A DNA stretch of 64,000 bases from positions 2,480,001 to 2,544,000 of the forward strand of contig NW_023503972.1 of assembly GCF_014529535.1 (NCBI RefSeq). Reading direction: 5' to 3'. Made by a program: the position numbers and the translations under genes. The notes beneath the pieces were generated by a model. The model saw nothing but the letters and a program-made list of their open reading frames with translations, ran no database searches and was not told the origin of the DNA. The first letter of the stretch is position 1. Each line of letters starts with the position of its first letter. Below are positions 36,600 through 47,267 of the stretch, one piece after another. Origin of the DNA: Bradysia coprophila (Eukaryota > Arthropoda > Insecta > Diptera > Sciaridae).

Positions 36600-38700
36600 A
36601 TTTTGTTGAAAAAAAAAATTTACAGAATCACAGTCTATGATCGTGGGAAAAATAAATATTAGACGGGGAAAGGCTAGAAGGCCACAAAAATTGATATAAA
36701 AGTGTTACAAATGTTTGGAGCCGTTAGTGCCTAAATCGGAAGTTTTTTTTTTCTCTTCGAACTTTGTAGGTGTAAATATGAATTTATGTCTGTACCCAAC
36801 CCACACATTCCAAACCCGCAGTCAAAACTTACGCAAGTCCATAAGAATTTTGGAAGAAAATGCAAGTAACACAACAGTAATTTCGAAGGAAAATGCAAGC
36901 AGCACAAATTCAAATTAAAAAGTCGAAATAGTAATTCATGCAACCGAGGGATAATAGTTATTAATGCAACAAGTTGAGAAATGGGGTCATTTAGATTGGA
37001 TATTATCAAACGAGCGAAGCGATAAATGCCTTTTAGGTCAGGTCTGCGGTCTCGAGTGAAAATCTACACGTCACACATGTAAGAAGAAACCTTCATCACT
37101 ACAGGGATATAAATAACAATTTCAGTGAAGAAATAGTTATTTATGCAACAAGTTGCGAAAAGTGGTTGTTTTTGTCACTAGATTGCGAACGAACGAAACG
37201 AACTAATGACAACAAGCAAAAGTAGCAGCGTCACCCCAACGACGCATGAAAAAGTTCACTTTTCGCAATAAAATTTTCTCAAATCAGTGAGGAAAAATAA
37301 AGCTTGTGCAATCATCACTATATAAAGGTGTAATCTACCATTTGAAACTACGCTGTCTCAGTTTTTCAATGATATAGACACAGTGAAGGCCGGTGCTTCT
37401 CAAAAGCCTATTTCTTTGAAAACTGAATACAAAATGTTCCCAAAGTTTTCTTCGACTGAAATTTAGTAAAATTGATAGACATTGACATAGCACTGCTCCA
37501 GGAGCAGAGCTGTGGTATTAATGAAGAGAATTGAAACGTAGCGCGAAATTCTACTTTTAATGAGTATTGCGCGAAATGATATTTCTTCTAAGTACACGTA
37601 AGACTTTCGCGTCCACACGCTCAACTCTCAATTTCTTTTTTCATTGATGAATATTTGACAGCTGACCCCGAGACCAATTAAATGTAACTGGTTTTCGCTC
37701 TCCTTAAACACTGTATAGGGCAGGAGACGATTTTTTTCGGTAAAGGTTCTTACGACCACATAGCCAACATTTGCCAAAATTTTGAGTTTCATTTTTGTAG
37801 TCCTCCTCAATCTCAATCCTACCACGAAATATCAATAAGAAAATATTTTTCACATTCATACAAGTTGAAGTGAGCGTTCGCAAATTCACTTTTGCCTGAA
37901 AACAAATTTCCGTGGGATGGCAATGATTAGTTCCACATATACAACTGTAGATACGTGTAAAATTTGCGTTTGACGAATTTATTGTGCGAAATTGCGTAAG
38001 CTTTCTGGGCTTACCATTTATTTATTTACATTCTACAATTTGTTCATTGCTCGTAAATTTCACCAAAAATAGAATAATTAAATGGTGGAATGGAAACAAA
38101 CGATTTAACACGGTCACACACATAACAATGAAACAGAATCTGAAATTTAATTAAAGTGCCGGAATACACTAATAGAATCTAATGCGGCGTGCTTAACATT
38201 GAAAATGTTAACCCTGATTTTGCAGTGACTGAATTTCTTCTTAAACGGATGCTTTAGCTTTATATTTTATAAATACCTCAGCCACTCTGGTACATTTTCT
38301 TGGAGTGGGCGATGATGGTTGGAATAAATAAAATTTCCTGCTGTCATCCATTAAGTGGGTATTTATGTAACACTTTCGTATATTACGACCTTATTCAGCA
38401 TGCAACCGTATGACTAACCATGTAATGTAACATTGGTATGTGAAAGTGATTGCAGAACAAGTTTTAATGAATGTTTGTCATTAAGCTGTTATTAAGCATC
38501 GGGTTATTGTTACATTTTACCAGTTAAATAGGCAGTTAAGCTCGCCATTTCAGTTGGTTTTCGAAATTGATGTTAAACCGCATGTATGTACCAGTAATAG
38601 TACCAGCAACTTTGCTAAACTGGGGAATGGATATTGGTAATTATTCAATAAGCATGAGAAACCGAAAAGGTCATATTTTATATTCTTTTAAGTATGGCTG
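36600..38700. other. Non-coding stretch with short direct repeats
   Basis: ATAGTTATT(T/A)ATGCAACAAG occurs at about 36953 and 37126 with G near the end, each followed by TTG. 37478-37520 holds a short hairpin (ATAGCACTGCTCC / GGAGCAGAGCTGTG) resembling the ends of the element at 45116-45280. Otherwise nothing is recognised. Confidence 0.4.
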
Positions 38701-38885
38701 TTCGGTACCGGGTAAAAAAAAAAGGTGTCGGTGAGACCTTTTTGAGGCTGAAATTTTTATATGGAGATGAGACTCGATGAGGCTACGTATTTCGAACCTT
38801 TGAGACCTAAAATTCATCCAAAAATTCATCGGAATTCATCCGAGAGTGATGAGTAGTCTCATTTCCAAAATTTATGGAGGATGTT

Positions 38886-39608
38886 CGAGACTGGATGAGT
38901 GGTCTCATTTTGGATTTGTTAGACGTTGTGAGACTGGATGAGTGGTCTCATTTTGGATTTGTAAGACGTTGTGAGACTGGATGAGTGGTCTCATTTTGGA
39001 TTTGCTAGACGTTGTGAGACTGGATGAGTGGTCTCATTTTGGATTTGTTAGACGTTGTGAGACTGGATGAGTGGTCTCATTTTGGATTTGTTAGACGTTG
39101 TGAGACTGGATGAGTGGTCTCATTTTGGATTTGTTAGACGTTGTGAGACTGGATGAGTGGTCTCATTTTGGATTTGTAAGACGTTGTGAGACTGGATGAG
39201 TGGTCTCATTTTGGATTTGCTAGACGTTGTGAGACTGGATGAGTGGTCTCATTTTGGATTTGTTAGACGTTGTGAGACTGGATGAGTGGTCTCATTTTGG
39301 ATTTGTTAGACGTTGTGAGACTGGATGAGTGGTCTCATTTTGGATTTGTTAGACGTTGTGAGACTGGATGAGTGGTCTCATTTTGGATTTGTAAGACGTT
39401 GTGAGACTGGATGAGTGGTCTCATTTTGGGTTTGTGAGACGTTGTGAGACTGGATGAGTGGTCTCATTTTAGATTTGTTAGACGTTGTGAGACTGGATGA
39501 GTGGTCTCATTTTGGGTTTGTGAGACGTTGTGAGACGTTGTGAGACTGGATGAGTGGTCTCATTTTGGATTTGTTAGACGTTGTGAGACTGGTTGAGTGG
39601 TCTCATTA
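38886..39608 (+). repeat. 43-bp tandem array, about 17 copies
   Basis: The unit contains GAGACTGGATGAGTGGTCTC followed by ATTTTGGATTTGTTAGACGT and TGT. Copies are nearly identical, varying at GTTAGA/GCTAGA/GTAAGA. A partial duplication of GTGAGACGTT occurs near 39525. The last unit has GGTTGAGT, as in the 50-bp array. Confidence 0.95.
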
Positions 39609-39655
39609 TGATGAGAAGAAACATACGCTCTTATTTAAACCATTTTTGAGGATAA

Positions 39656-39905
39656 AAAAGACCGTTTGAGACTTCTCTTTTTTGAGTTTTTTCTAGACTT
39701 TTTGAGACTTCTCTTTTTTGAGTTTTTTCTGGACTGTTTGAGACTTCTCATTTTTGAGTTTTTTCTAGACCGTTTGAGACTACTTTTTTTGAGTTTTTTC
39801 TAGACTTTTTGAGACTTCTCTTTTTTGAGTTTTTTCTAGACTGTTTGAGACTTCTCTTTTTTGAGTTTTTCCTAGACCATTTGAGACTTCTCATATTGCT
39901 TTTTG
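39656..39905 (+). repeat. 36-bp tandem array, about seven copies
   Basis: Units contain GAGACTTCTCTTTTTTGAGT then TTTTTCTAGACTTTTT, varying between CTAGAC and CTGGAC. The array lacks the GGTCTC half of the motif but keeps GAGAC spacing. It is followed by about 400 bp without repeats (39910-40310). Confidence 0.9.
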
Positions 39906-40304
39906 ACCATTGAGACATTTCTTCGTTCGATATTATTTATTGGAAGATTTTTTTTTGTGAATATTTGTAATTCTCTGTTGAGTTCATAGATGGCCACTGC
40001 CCTTTACTTTTCTTATAATTCGCTAGACCAAATTGACTGAAATTATGTAGAATCATTAGTAATATTTTTTTTTACCTTTTTGTAATGTTTTTTCCGGTCA
40101 CCCATCCAAGTACTAACCGCGACGAATGATGCTTAACTTTCAACTCGGACGGCCATCGATGTTACACGTGCTGCTAAATCAGATATATCTATTTGGAGTT
40201 CTAATTTTGAACCGTTGTTACAATTTCCGAGGCTAGATGAGTAGCCTCATTGCTGTCCTGTTCGTAGACCCGACCGCTTGAGCATGAACAAGTAGTCTCT
40301 TTGC

Positions 40305-40886
40305 TAAAACTTTTGAGGTTGGTTGAGTGGTCTCATTTAAAGAAAATATTTTCTTCGACTTTTGAGACCGGTTGAGTGGTCTCGTTTGAAGAAAATATTT
40401 TCTTTGACTTTTGAGACCGGTTGAGTGGTCTCGTTTGAAGAAAATATTTTGCTTCGACTTTTGAGACCGGTTGAGTGGTCTCGTTTGAAGAAAATAATTT
40501 CTTTGACTTTTGAGACCGGTTGAGTGGTCTCGTTTGAAGAAAATATTTTGCTTCGACTTTTGAGACCGGTTGAGTGGTCTCGTTTGAAGAAAATATTTTG
40601 CTTCGACTTTTGAGACCGGTTGAGTGGTCTCGTTTGAAGAAAATATTTTGCTTCGACTTTTGAGACCGGTTGAGTGGTCTCGTTTGAAGAAAATATTTTG
40701 CTTCGACTTTTGAGACCGGTTGAGTGGTCTCGTTTGAAGAAAATAATTTCTTTGACTTTTGAGACCGGTTGAGTGGTCTCGTTTGAAGAAAATATTTTGC
40801 TTCGACTTTTGAGACCGGTTGAGTGGTCTCGTTTGAAGAAAATATTTTGCTTCGACTTTTGAGACCGGTTGAGTGGTCTCATTCAA
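40305..40886 (-). repeat. 50-bp tandem array, about twelve copies
   Basis: On the plus strand the unit is GAGACCGGTTGAGTGGTCTC followed by GTTTGAAGAAAATATTTTGC and TTCGACTTTT. Several copies are 49 bp, ending TTTCTTTGAC or similar. It is the reverse complement of the 49-bp unit at 41298-43365. Because 50 is not a multiple of three, the two minus-strand frames of 217 and 181 codons are repetitive artefacts. Confidence 0.95.
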
Positions 40887-40889
40887 AGG

Positions 40890-41290
40890 AAATATTGTGT
40901 GTCCAAGACGAAGAAATGTACACCGATGACGTTGACGTCAACCACTTTTTACTTATGAAAATGCAATCGGCCGACGACAACACCGAAGACAACACCGAAG
41001 ACAATGCCGAATCCGGATAGGTATTTACGTGAACGACTTTTCCTTCGTTAATTTAAATATGTGAAGAGTTTCAGCTCAAGTAGAGCGTTTATTTATAATT
41101 AATAATATTTCTTTGTAGCGCGTTTAGCGTTTTTAGTTTATATGAGAACTTCAGCTTAAATAGCGCCTTCCTTTAAAATATTTAATTTTAATTACTTAGT
41201 TTCTTTGTAGCTCACATGGGGCATTTACTTTATGTATTTAATTGTATGGGATAATAATACAAATCGTTCGTCTCAAAAGTCGATTTTTTT
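40890..41290. other. Single-copy centre of the Foldback-like element
   Basis: This separates the two opposed arrays. The first part (40906-41020, +) is GC-richer and encodes VQDEEMYTDDVDVNHFLLMK then a tail with repeated DNTE before TAG at 41018-41020. It looks like the acidic C-terminus of a real protein, possibly behind the acceptor TGTCCAAG. The second part (41050-41220) holds two diverged copies of about 80 bp containing TTTCAGCT(C/T)AA and TTTCTTTGTAGC. It is either captured host sequence or the remnant of an element-encoded gene. Confidence 0.5.
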
Positions 41291-41297
41291 TTTGAAT

Positions 41298-43365
41298 GAG
41301 ACCACTCAACCGGTCTCAAAAGTCGAAGAAAATATTTTCTTCAAATGAGACCACTCAACCGGTCTCAAAAGTCGAAGAAAATATTTTCTTCAAACGAGAC
41401 CACTCAACCGGTCTCAAAAGTCGAAGAAAATATTTTCTTCAAACGAGACCACTCAACCGGTCGCAAAAGTCAAAGAAAATATTTTCTTCAATTGAGACCA
41501 CTCAACCAACCTCAAAAGTCAAAGAAAATATTTTCTTCAATTGAGACCACTCAACCAACCTCAAAAGTCGAAGAAAATATTTTCTTCAATTGAGACCACT
41601 CAACCGGTCTCAAAAGTTGAAGAAAATATTTTCTTCAAATGAGACCACTCAACCAACCTCAAAAGTCGAAGAAAATATTTTCTTCAAATGAGACCACTCA
41701 ACCGGTCTCAAAAGTCGAAGAAAATATTTTCTTTAAACGAGACCACTCAACCGGTCTCAAAAGTTGAAGAAAATATTTTCTTCAAATGAGACCACTCAAC
41801 CGGTCTCAAAAGTCGAAGAAAATATTTTCTTCAAACGAGACCACTCAACCGGTCTCAAAAGTCGAAGAAAATATTTTCTTCAAACGAGACCACTCAACCG
41901 GTCTCAAAAGTCAAAGAAAATATTTTCTTCAATTGAGACCACTCAACCAACCTCAAAAGTCAAAGAAAATATTTTCTTCAATTGAGACCACTCAACCAAC
42001 CTCAAAAGTCGAAGAAAATATTTTCTTCAATTGAGACCACTCAACCGGTCTCAAAAGTTGAAGAAAATATTTTCTTCAAATGAGACCACTCAACCAACCT
42101 CAAAAGTCGAAGAAAATATTTTCTTCAAATGAGACCACTCAACCGGTCTCAAAAGTCGAAGAAAATATTTTCTTTAAACGAGACCACTCAACCGGTCTCA
42201 AAAGTTGAAGAAAATATTTTCTTCAAATGAGACCACTCAACCGGTCTCAAAAGTCGAAGAAAATATTTTCTTCAAACGAGACCACTCAACCGGTCTCAAA
42301 AGTCGAAGAAAATATTTTCTTCAAACGAGACCACTCAACCGGTCTCAAAAGTCAAAGAAAATATTTTCTTCAATTGAGACCACTCAACCAACCTCAAAAG
42401 TCAAAGAAAATATTTTCTTCAATTGAGACCACTCAACCAACCTCAAAAGTCGAAGAAAATATTTTCTTCAATTGAGACCACTCAACCGGTCTCAAAAGTC
42501 AAAGAAAATATTTTCTTCAATTGAGACCACTCAACCAACCTCAAAAGTCGAAGAAAATATTTTCTTCAAATGAGACCACTCAACCGGTCTCAAAAGTCGA
42601 AGAAAATATTTTCTTTAAACGAGACCACTCAACCGGTCTCAAAAGTCGAAGAAAATATTTTCTTCAAACGAGACCACTCAACCGGTCTCAAAAGTCGAAG
42701 AAAATATTTTCTTCAAACGAGACCACTCAACCGGTCTCAAAAGTCAAAGAAAATATTTTCTTCAATTGAGACCACTCAACCAACCTCAAAAGTCAAAGAA
42801 AATATTTTCTTCAATTGAGACCACTCAACCAACCTCAAAAGTCGAAGAAAATATTTTCTTCAATTGAGACCACTCAACCGGTCTCAAAAGTTGAAGAAAA
42901 TATTTTCTTCAAATGAGACCACTCAACCAACCTCAAAAGTCAAAGAAAATATTTTCGTCAAATGAGACCACTCAACCAACCTCAAAAGTCGAAGAAAATA
43001 TTTTCTGCAAATGAGACCACTCAACCGGTCTCAAAAGTCGAAGAAAGTATTTTCTTCAAATGAGACCACTCAACCGGTCTCATAAGTCGAAGAAAATTTT
43101 TTCTCTAAATGAGACCACTCAACCAACCTCAAACGTCGAAGAAAATCTTTTCTTCAAATGAGACCACTCAACCAACCTCGAACGTCGAAGACAATATTTT
43201 CGTCAAATGAGACCACTCAACCAACCTCAAAAGGCAAAGTAAATATTTTCTTCAAATGAGACCACTCAACCGGTCTCAAAAGTCGAAGAAAATATTTTCT
43301 TTAAATGAGACCACTCAACCAACCTCAAAAATCGAAGAAAAAAATTTCTTTAAAAGAGACCACTC
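41298..43365 (+). repeat. 49-bp satellite array with 441-bp higher-order repeat, about 42 copies
   Basis: The unit is GAGACCACTCAACCGGTCTC followed by AAAAGTCGAAGAAAATATTT and TCTTCAAAC. Variant units have ACCAACCTC for ACCGGTCTC, TCAAAG for TCGAAG, and AATTGAG or AAATGAG at the junction. The same order of nine variants recurs with offsets of exactly 441 bp (blocks starting about 41345, 41786 and 42227). The 42570 block follows seven units later. Units beyond about 42930 are more diverged. Confidence 0.95.
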
Positions 43366-43374
43366 ACTCCATCT

Positions 43375-43565
43375 CATATGGTCTGAAAACTTATCCACAA
43401 TGAGACTGCTCACTTAGTCTCGACAATTCTACCAAAGAATACTCGAAAAGAGACTACTCGTTCGGACTCACGCGGTCTAAAAACTTATCCACAGTGAGAC
43501 TGCTCACTTAGTCTCGACAATTCCTCCAAAGAATACTCGAAAAGAGACTACTCGTTCAGACTCAG
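43375..43565. repeat. 94-bp tandem duplication at the right side of the Foldback-like element
   Basis: Two copies contain GGTCT(G/A)AAAACTTATCCACA, ACTGCTCACTTAGTCTCGAC and AAAGAATACTCGAAAAGAGA, followed by CTACTCGTTC. Both keep the GAGAC/GTCTC motif that pervades the whole element. Confidence 0.85.
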
Positions 43566-43864
43566 TAGATCTCAAAAATGACAATTTGTTCATCCAAAAG
43601 TTTCATCACAAAAAATAAATAAATTTGAGACTGGATTGAGACTACCAACCATTTTTAGACCGAAATGAGACCGTTGAGAACACTTTTTTCGTGGTCTCAT
43701 GAGACCGAAATTTTTACCCGGGGTAGGAAGTTGGACGACTGTAATCTCGAAATGACAAACGCCAGTAAATTTCGGAGACCTATTACTACCGTAGTCTACC
43801 TCTATGCTACTACCTTCAGTTGATTCACACGTCAATGTATTGCACTTTTGTGTATTGTGATCGA

Positions 43865-44820
43865 CTATAAGGAACCACATTCAGTTCGCGGATCCATCCG
43901 GCCGTTTAGGAGAACCGGCACTCATGGCCGTGATAAATCGTGATATGTCCAAGATAACAAGAGTTTGAAACTCTTTGAATATTGGTAGAGGATTCCATGC
44001 ACCGAGAATGGATTTTACCAAAGCACCTAGCAGGGTAATAGAAAAAAAATAAAGTAGTAATTTAATCGAAGTATGCGAATATTTCCATACCTTTTTTTCA
44101 TAATGTCATTGCAAAATTACCATTAAGGTTGCTAATGGTATTATTGGTATCAAAAAACTACTATATTTGACGTGTAAAAACCTCTATTATCCTGCTAGGT
44201 GCTTTGATTTTACAAAATTTGCCTGAATTGTACAATACATATTTGAAAAAAATTTTATTCACCATTCTCGGCGAAACTTGGATTCATCTGTAATACACAG
44301 ATTGACCCTGTCTGCAACAAATCAATAATGCCTGGTCAGCTTGCAGTCTAAGCTTTACAACGACACCACACATGCCATACCAGCCTCACAACAAGTATCT
44401 GTTACGACATTTTATTTGCAGCAAGGTGACTCGACGACGAAATTTTCAATTTAATGTCTATCTTCAAGTGCTTCAATTTTTCAAATATTGTACAATTCGG
44501 GCAAATTCTGTAAAATCCATTCTCGGCGTTTAATAGAGCATGGAATCCTCTACCAATATCGCCATTCATAAAATTTCAAACTTTTGTCATCTTGGACATA
44601 TTACGATTTGAAAATGTCAAATTTTCGACTTTAGCTGGCTGTGGCCAGGTGGTCAGGTTGTCTAGGGAAGCCATTTTAACACGAATTAGCTTAGAATTAG
44701 TCCTCTATCCTTTGCGATAACAACATGTATTCAAATCGACTCGTCGGTCCCGCACGGCCATGAGTGCCGGTTCTCCGAAACGGCCGGATGGATCCGCGAG
44801 CAGATTGTGGTTCTTTATAG
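43865..44820. mobile_element. Long inverted-repeat element, 956 bp, with a nested MITE
   Basis: Left CTATAAGGAACCACA, CGCGGATCCATCCGGCCGTT and GAGAACCGGCACTCATGGCC recur reverse-complemented at the right end. Further in, GGTAGAGGATTCCATGC and CCGAGAATGGATTTTAC pair with their complements near 44510-44560. The arms are interrupted by unpaired segments. No coding content. A 187-bp element (44019-44205) is inserted in the left half. Confidence 0.85.
44019..44205. mobile_element. Nested MITE, 187 bp, with 8-bp target duplication (hAT-like)
   Basis: GATTTTAC flanks both sides (44011-44018 and 44206-44213). The terminal inverted repeats are CAAAGCACCTAGCAGGGTAA and TTATCCTGCTAGGTGCTTT. The pre-insertion sequence is preserved in the other arm of the host element as GTAAAATCCATTCTC. 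The 8-bp duplication and CAAAG end suggest the hAT superfamily. Confidence 0.88.
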
Positions 44821-45115
44821 TACTCGAGTCCTTCAATAAGAACATGAAGAAAAATCAAAGGTGGTGTCGCGACTCTATTTAAGTTTTGTTCAACCACACC
44901 GTGAGCTTATATAGAAGGGCATGGCCGTATTGGAAAGTCTCGCATAAAAATTGTGCATTAATTTTGTTGCCCAACAGGACAGTAGCGCATCAATTTTTGA
45001 TAAAAAACGCATTATCGTCCAAAAACTTTTACCTTTGAGCGGAAGGAGATCCCTAACGAGGCTTATGCCTAGTTTCTATTTGAGTTGTCACAATTTGTAG
45101 AAGATCGAAATTGAT

Positions 45116-45280
45116 GTCATAGCACTGCTCCTAGCATTAATGCTCGTACGTCAGACGTCAGTCTCACATGATTAAAGCATGACTTATGTCTTAACGATAG
45201 AAACAGAAAGTCCATTCAGATATCATCAGCTTCCAAATATTTTCTATTGTAATGCTAGAAAAACAGTGCTATGGTGTGAC
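45116..45280. mobile_element. Short inverted-repeat element, 165 bp
   Basis: GTCATAGCACTGCTCCTAGC at the left and GCTAGAAAAACAGTGCTATG then GTGTGAC at the right are inverted copies. A miniature relative occurs at 37478-37520. Confidence 0.6.
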
Positions 45281-45658
45281 CCTAATGACGAATGACAATT
45301 GAAAAGTTAGTACGACAGTGGTCCTGAATTTTTGAGTATTTTTTTTGACAAATCGGTGAGTTATAGTCTGACCCGAAGGAGAGTGAAGCGCCATTTACAT
45401 TGCCTAGTCAGGTAAAATATGTTATTGAACGATGTCGTACAAGACAAGGGATATTTTGTCTGGAATTCGTTTTAAATATAGTTGTGAGGAGTGAAAGCTT
45501 TTAGATTTCGATGGCAGTGTGAAGCTTTGGAAGCTCGTTTGGAAGTAATTTATAAAACGCAATGTCGCTGAAAGTCTTATCTTAATCTTTCAGAGGTCGG
45601 CTCTAAATAAAGACAAAATTTCTTTTCTTTTAAACAGTCTCGTAGCTTGGTGATTAAA

Positions 45659-46186
45659 ATGAATTGGAAGAAAATCGAATTAATACTGCTGATAATATCT
45701 GGTTTTGCGGTCTACTTTGCCGAATGTGGATTAATCAACAGCGATCGAGTAAAATTTAACTTTTCAATTTACCAAATCGTTAGCATCGATACTCAGACTT
45801 CTCTCTAATTTTATATTCAGAGTTCGTTTCGACAGATGGCGCCCGAACGACTTCAGAAGAGACCATTCTGCAACGCATTCACAGGTAACAGTTTCGCCGT
45901 CATGTACCCTTATAAAAATACGAGTCTGCTTGCAGGTTGCGGACGAAAGAGATCATCCAATCAGGACATCGAACATGAACTTCCCTCATCGAATGGAATG
46001 GAAGACTCGTTGGGCGATCTGCTGGATTTGAATTCGGAGCCAGCAGTGGAGGATCTGATGCGTCAAATAATGTCCCAAGCAAAAATGTGGGAGGCTATAC
46101 AAGAGGCGAATCGTGAGATGAAGAACGAACGAAATTTTCAAAATCGGCCAAAATTTCCATCCATTGCGTTCAATTCACAAAAGTGA
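45659..46186 (+). CDS. CCAP: Crustacean cardioactive peptide (CCAP) precursor
   Basis: Coding exons 45659-45748, 45821-45884 and 45936-46186 join in frame through GT-AG introns of 72 and 51 bp. They give 134 residues. Residues 1 to about 24 form a signal peptide (IELILLIISGFAVYFAEC). After a short spacer, KR precedes PFCNAFTGC, the CCAP nonapeptide with its Cys3-Cys9 disulfide, followed by the amidation glycine and RKR. The second intron falls inside the peptide, between the Gly and final Cys codons. The remainder (about 75 residues, Glu/Met/Asn-rich) is the usual C-terminal precursor peptide. CCAP is a neurohormone acting on heart, gut and ecdysis behaviour. The acceptor at 45637 just before the ATG shows that at least one 5' non-coding exon lies upstream. 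AATAAA occurs at 46257. Confidence 0.96.
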
Positions 46187-46256
46187 TTGGAAAAATTAAT
46201 GAGCAAAAGACGCGAATCATTTGTTTTGAGCGTTGAAAAACTAAAAATTAAAATTG

Positions 46257-46262
46257 AATAAA
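46257..46262 (+). terminator. CCAP polyadenylation signal
   Basis: AATAAA 71 bases after the CCAP stop codon. Confidence 0.55.
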
Positions 46263-46612
46263 TTCAAAGAATATTTATTTAAAGACATTTTGTTTTGCCG
46301 AATGCCATCTACCGGGAGAAATTTTTCCTACTTCAACTGACCCAGATCAAAGCCCCTTTGCTCCCTACCCCCTTGTCACATTGTGTCCGGTTTAAAGATT
46401 CCATGGTGACATGAATGACATGAGTGGACACAATGGCTTGCATTTCTTCCATTTTATACGTATGAGTGAGTGGAACGAATCCCTTTACGTTTCTCCTTCA
46501 GTGGTCCGAATAAAAAGTGCAGAGCGTCAAGCACTAAAATTTAATGGTTCGATTAATATCTTAGCTAGGGATGTACAGAATATTTGATGATTTATGCATA
46601 GAATCGAAATCA

Positions 46613-47267
46613 CTATGCAACTAGATGATCGACAGCGTTTTTAACAGCGACCAGTTCTTGTTTAAGCTCTGACATTTCACTAACAGGACCAGTTTTTTCA
46701 ATGAAATGCATTCCTACCATCTGAAAATCTACTGTACAATGTGGTTTAAGCCCATTCGTGATTGCTCGTTTCAGCTCAATGTCGTTGCAAAGAAATCTCA
46801 TCATGTGGTATGTTCATTGCAACCACTCGGAGCTGATTCGAATAGATTTCGTCTTCCGATACGTATTTGGCTAAATAAATGATCATGTTCCAGAATGGAT
46901 CTGCAAACATATCACCGGCATCGAAAGCCACAATGAACCGGAAAGGTTTCGTCAATTCACTTAGACGCTTGGCAATATTTTCCGGCTTTACTTCATCACA
47001 AACAATGTATTTTGGATCGGGTATCCAGGCAGCGTTGGCCGGATTTACAATAGTTGTTACTTCGTCGCCACTTCGTTGAACGACAAGATGTCCATCATCA
47101 CTGAGAAGTGAAACGAGCACTACCGCATTATTGGCGTTAGCTCCAAAGACGACCAGTTCTCCTGTGTCATTATTTGCCATTGTTTTTGTAAGATTGTCTC
47201 CGTGGACTACGGTTGGTACACAATACGCAATACCAACCAATGCTAACCAAAACCAATGAAACATCAA
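46613..47267 (-). pseudogene. Secreted protein gene with a frame break, family unknown
   Basis: On the minus strand, ATG at 47267 opens a 163-codon frame with a signal peptide (WFWLALVGIAYCV, cut near VVHG) and a globular segment containing FIVAFDAGDMFADPFWNMII. It stops at 46776 just after NIPHDEISLQRH. A second frame, shifted by one base, starts inside the overlap (from about 46804) and continues coding-like sequence for 63 codons to 46613, ending in a Glu/Lys/Val heptad stretch. No splice sites separate the frames, so one extra base near 46780-46800 explains the break: a mutation making a pseudogene, or an assembly error. The total would be about 215 residues. It converges on CCAP from the other strand. 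Confidence 0.6.

Larger units (their letters stand above)
38706..43725. mobile_element. Foldback-like element, about 5.0 kb, built from opposed tandem arrays
   Basis: The outer ends are inverted: TACCGGGTAAAAA at 38706 and TTTTTACCCGGGGTA ending at 43725, differing by a 2-base indel. Left of centre the arrays read GAGAC(T/C)GG(A/T)TGAGTGGTCTC. Right of centre they read GAGACCACTCAACCGGTCTC, the reverse complement. The single-copy centre is about 40890-41290. Long terminal inverted repeats made of short direct repeats are the hallmark of Drosophila Foldback elements. No transposase is recognisable and no target duplication is obvious. The component arrays are listed separately. Confidence 0.75.

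Noticed and set aside
40233..42818. Many plus- and minus-strand reading frames of 70-217 codons with repeated QPVSKVEE/NRSQKSKK-like peptides
   Set aside because: They are translations of the 49/50-bp satellite in rotating frames, exist on both strands, and lack promoters or unique sequence.
38886..43365. Regular repeats with similar spacing, superficially like a CRISPR array
   Set aside because: There are no unique spacers between repeats, the context is eukaryotic, and no cas genes are present.
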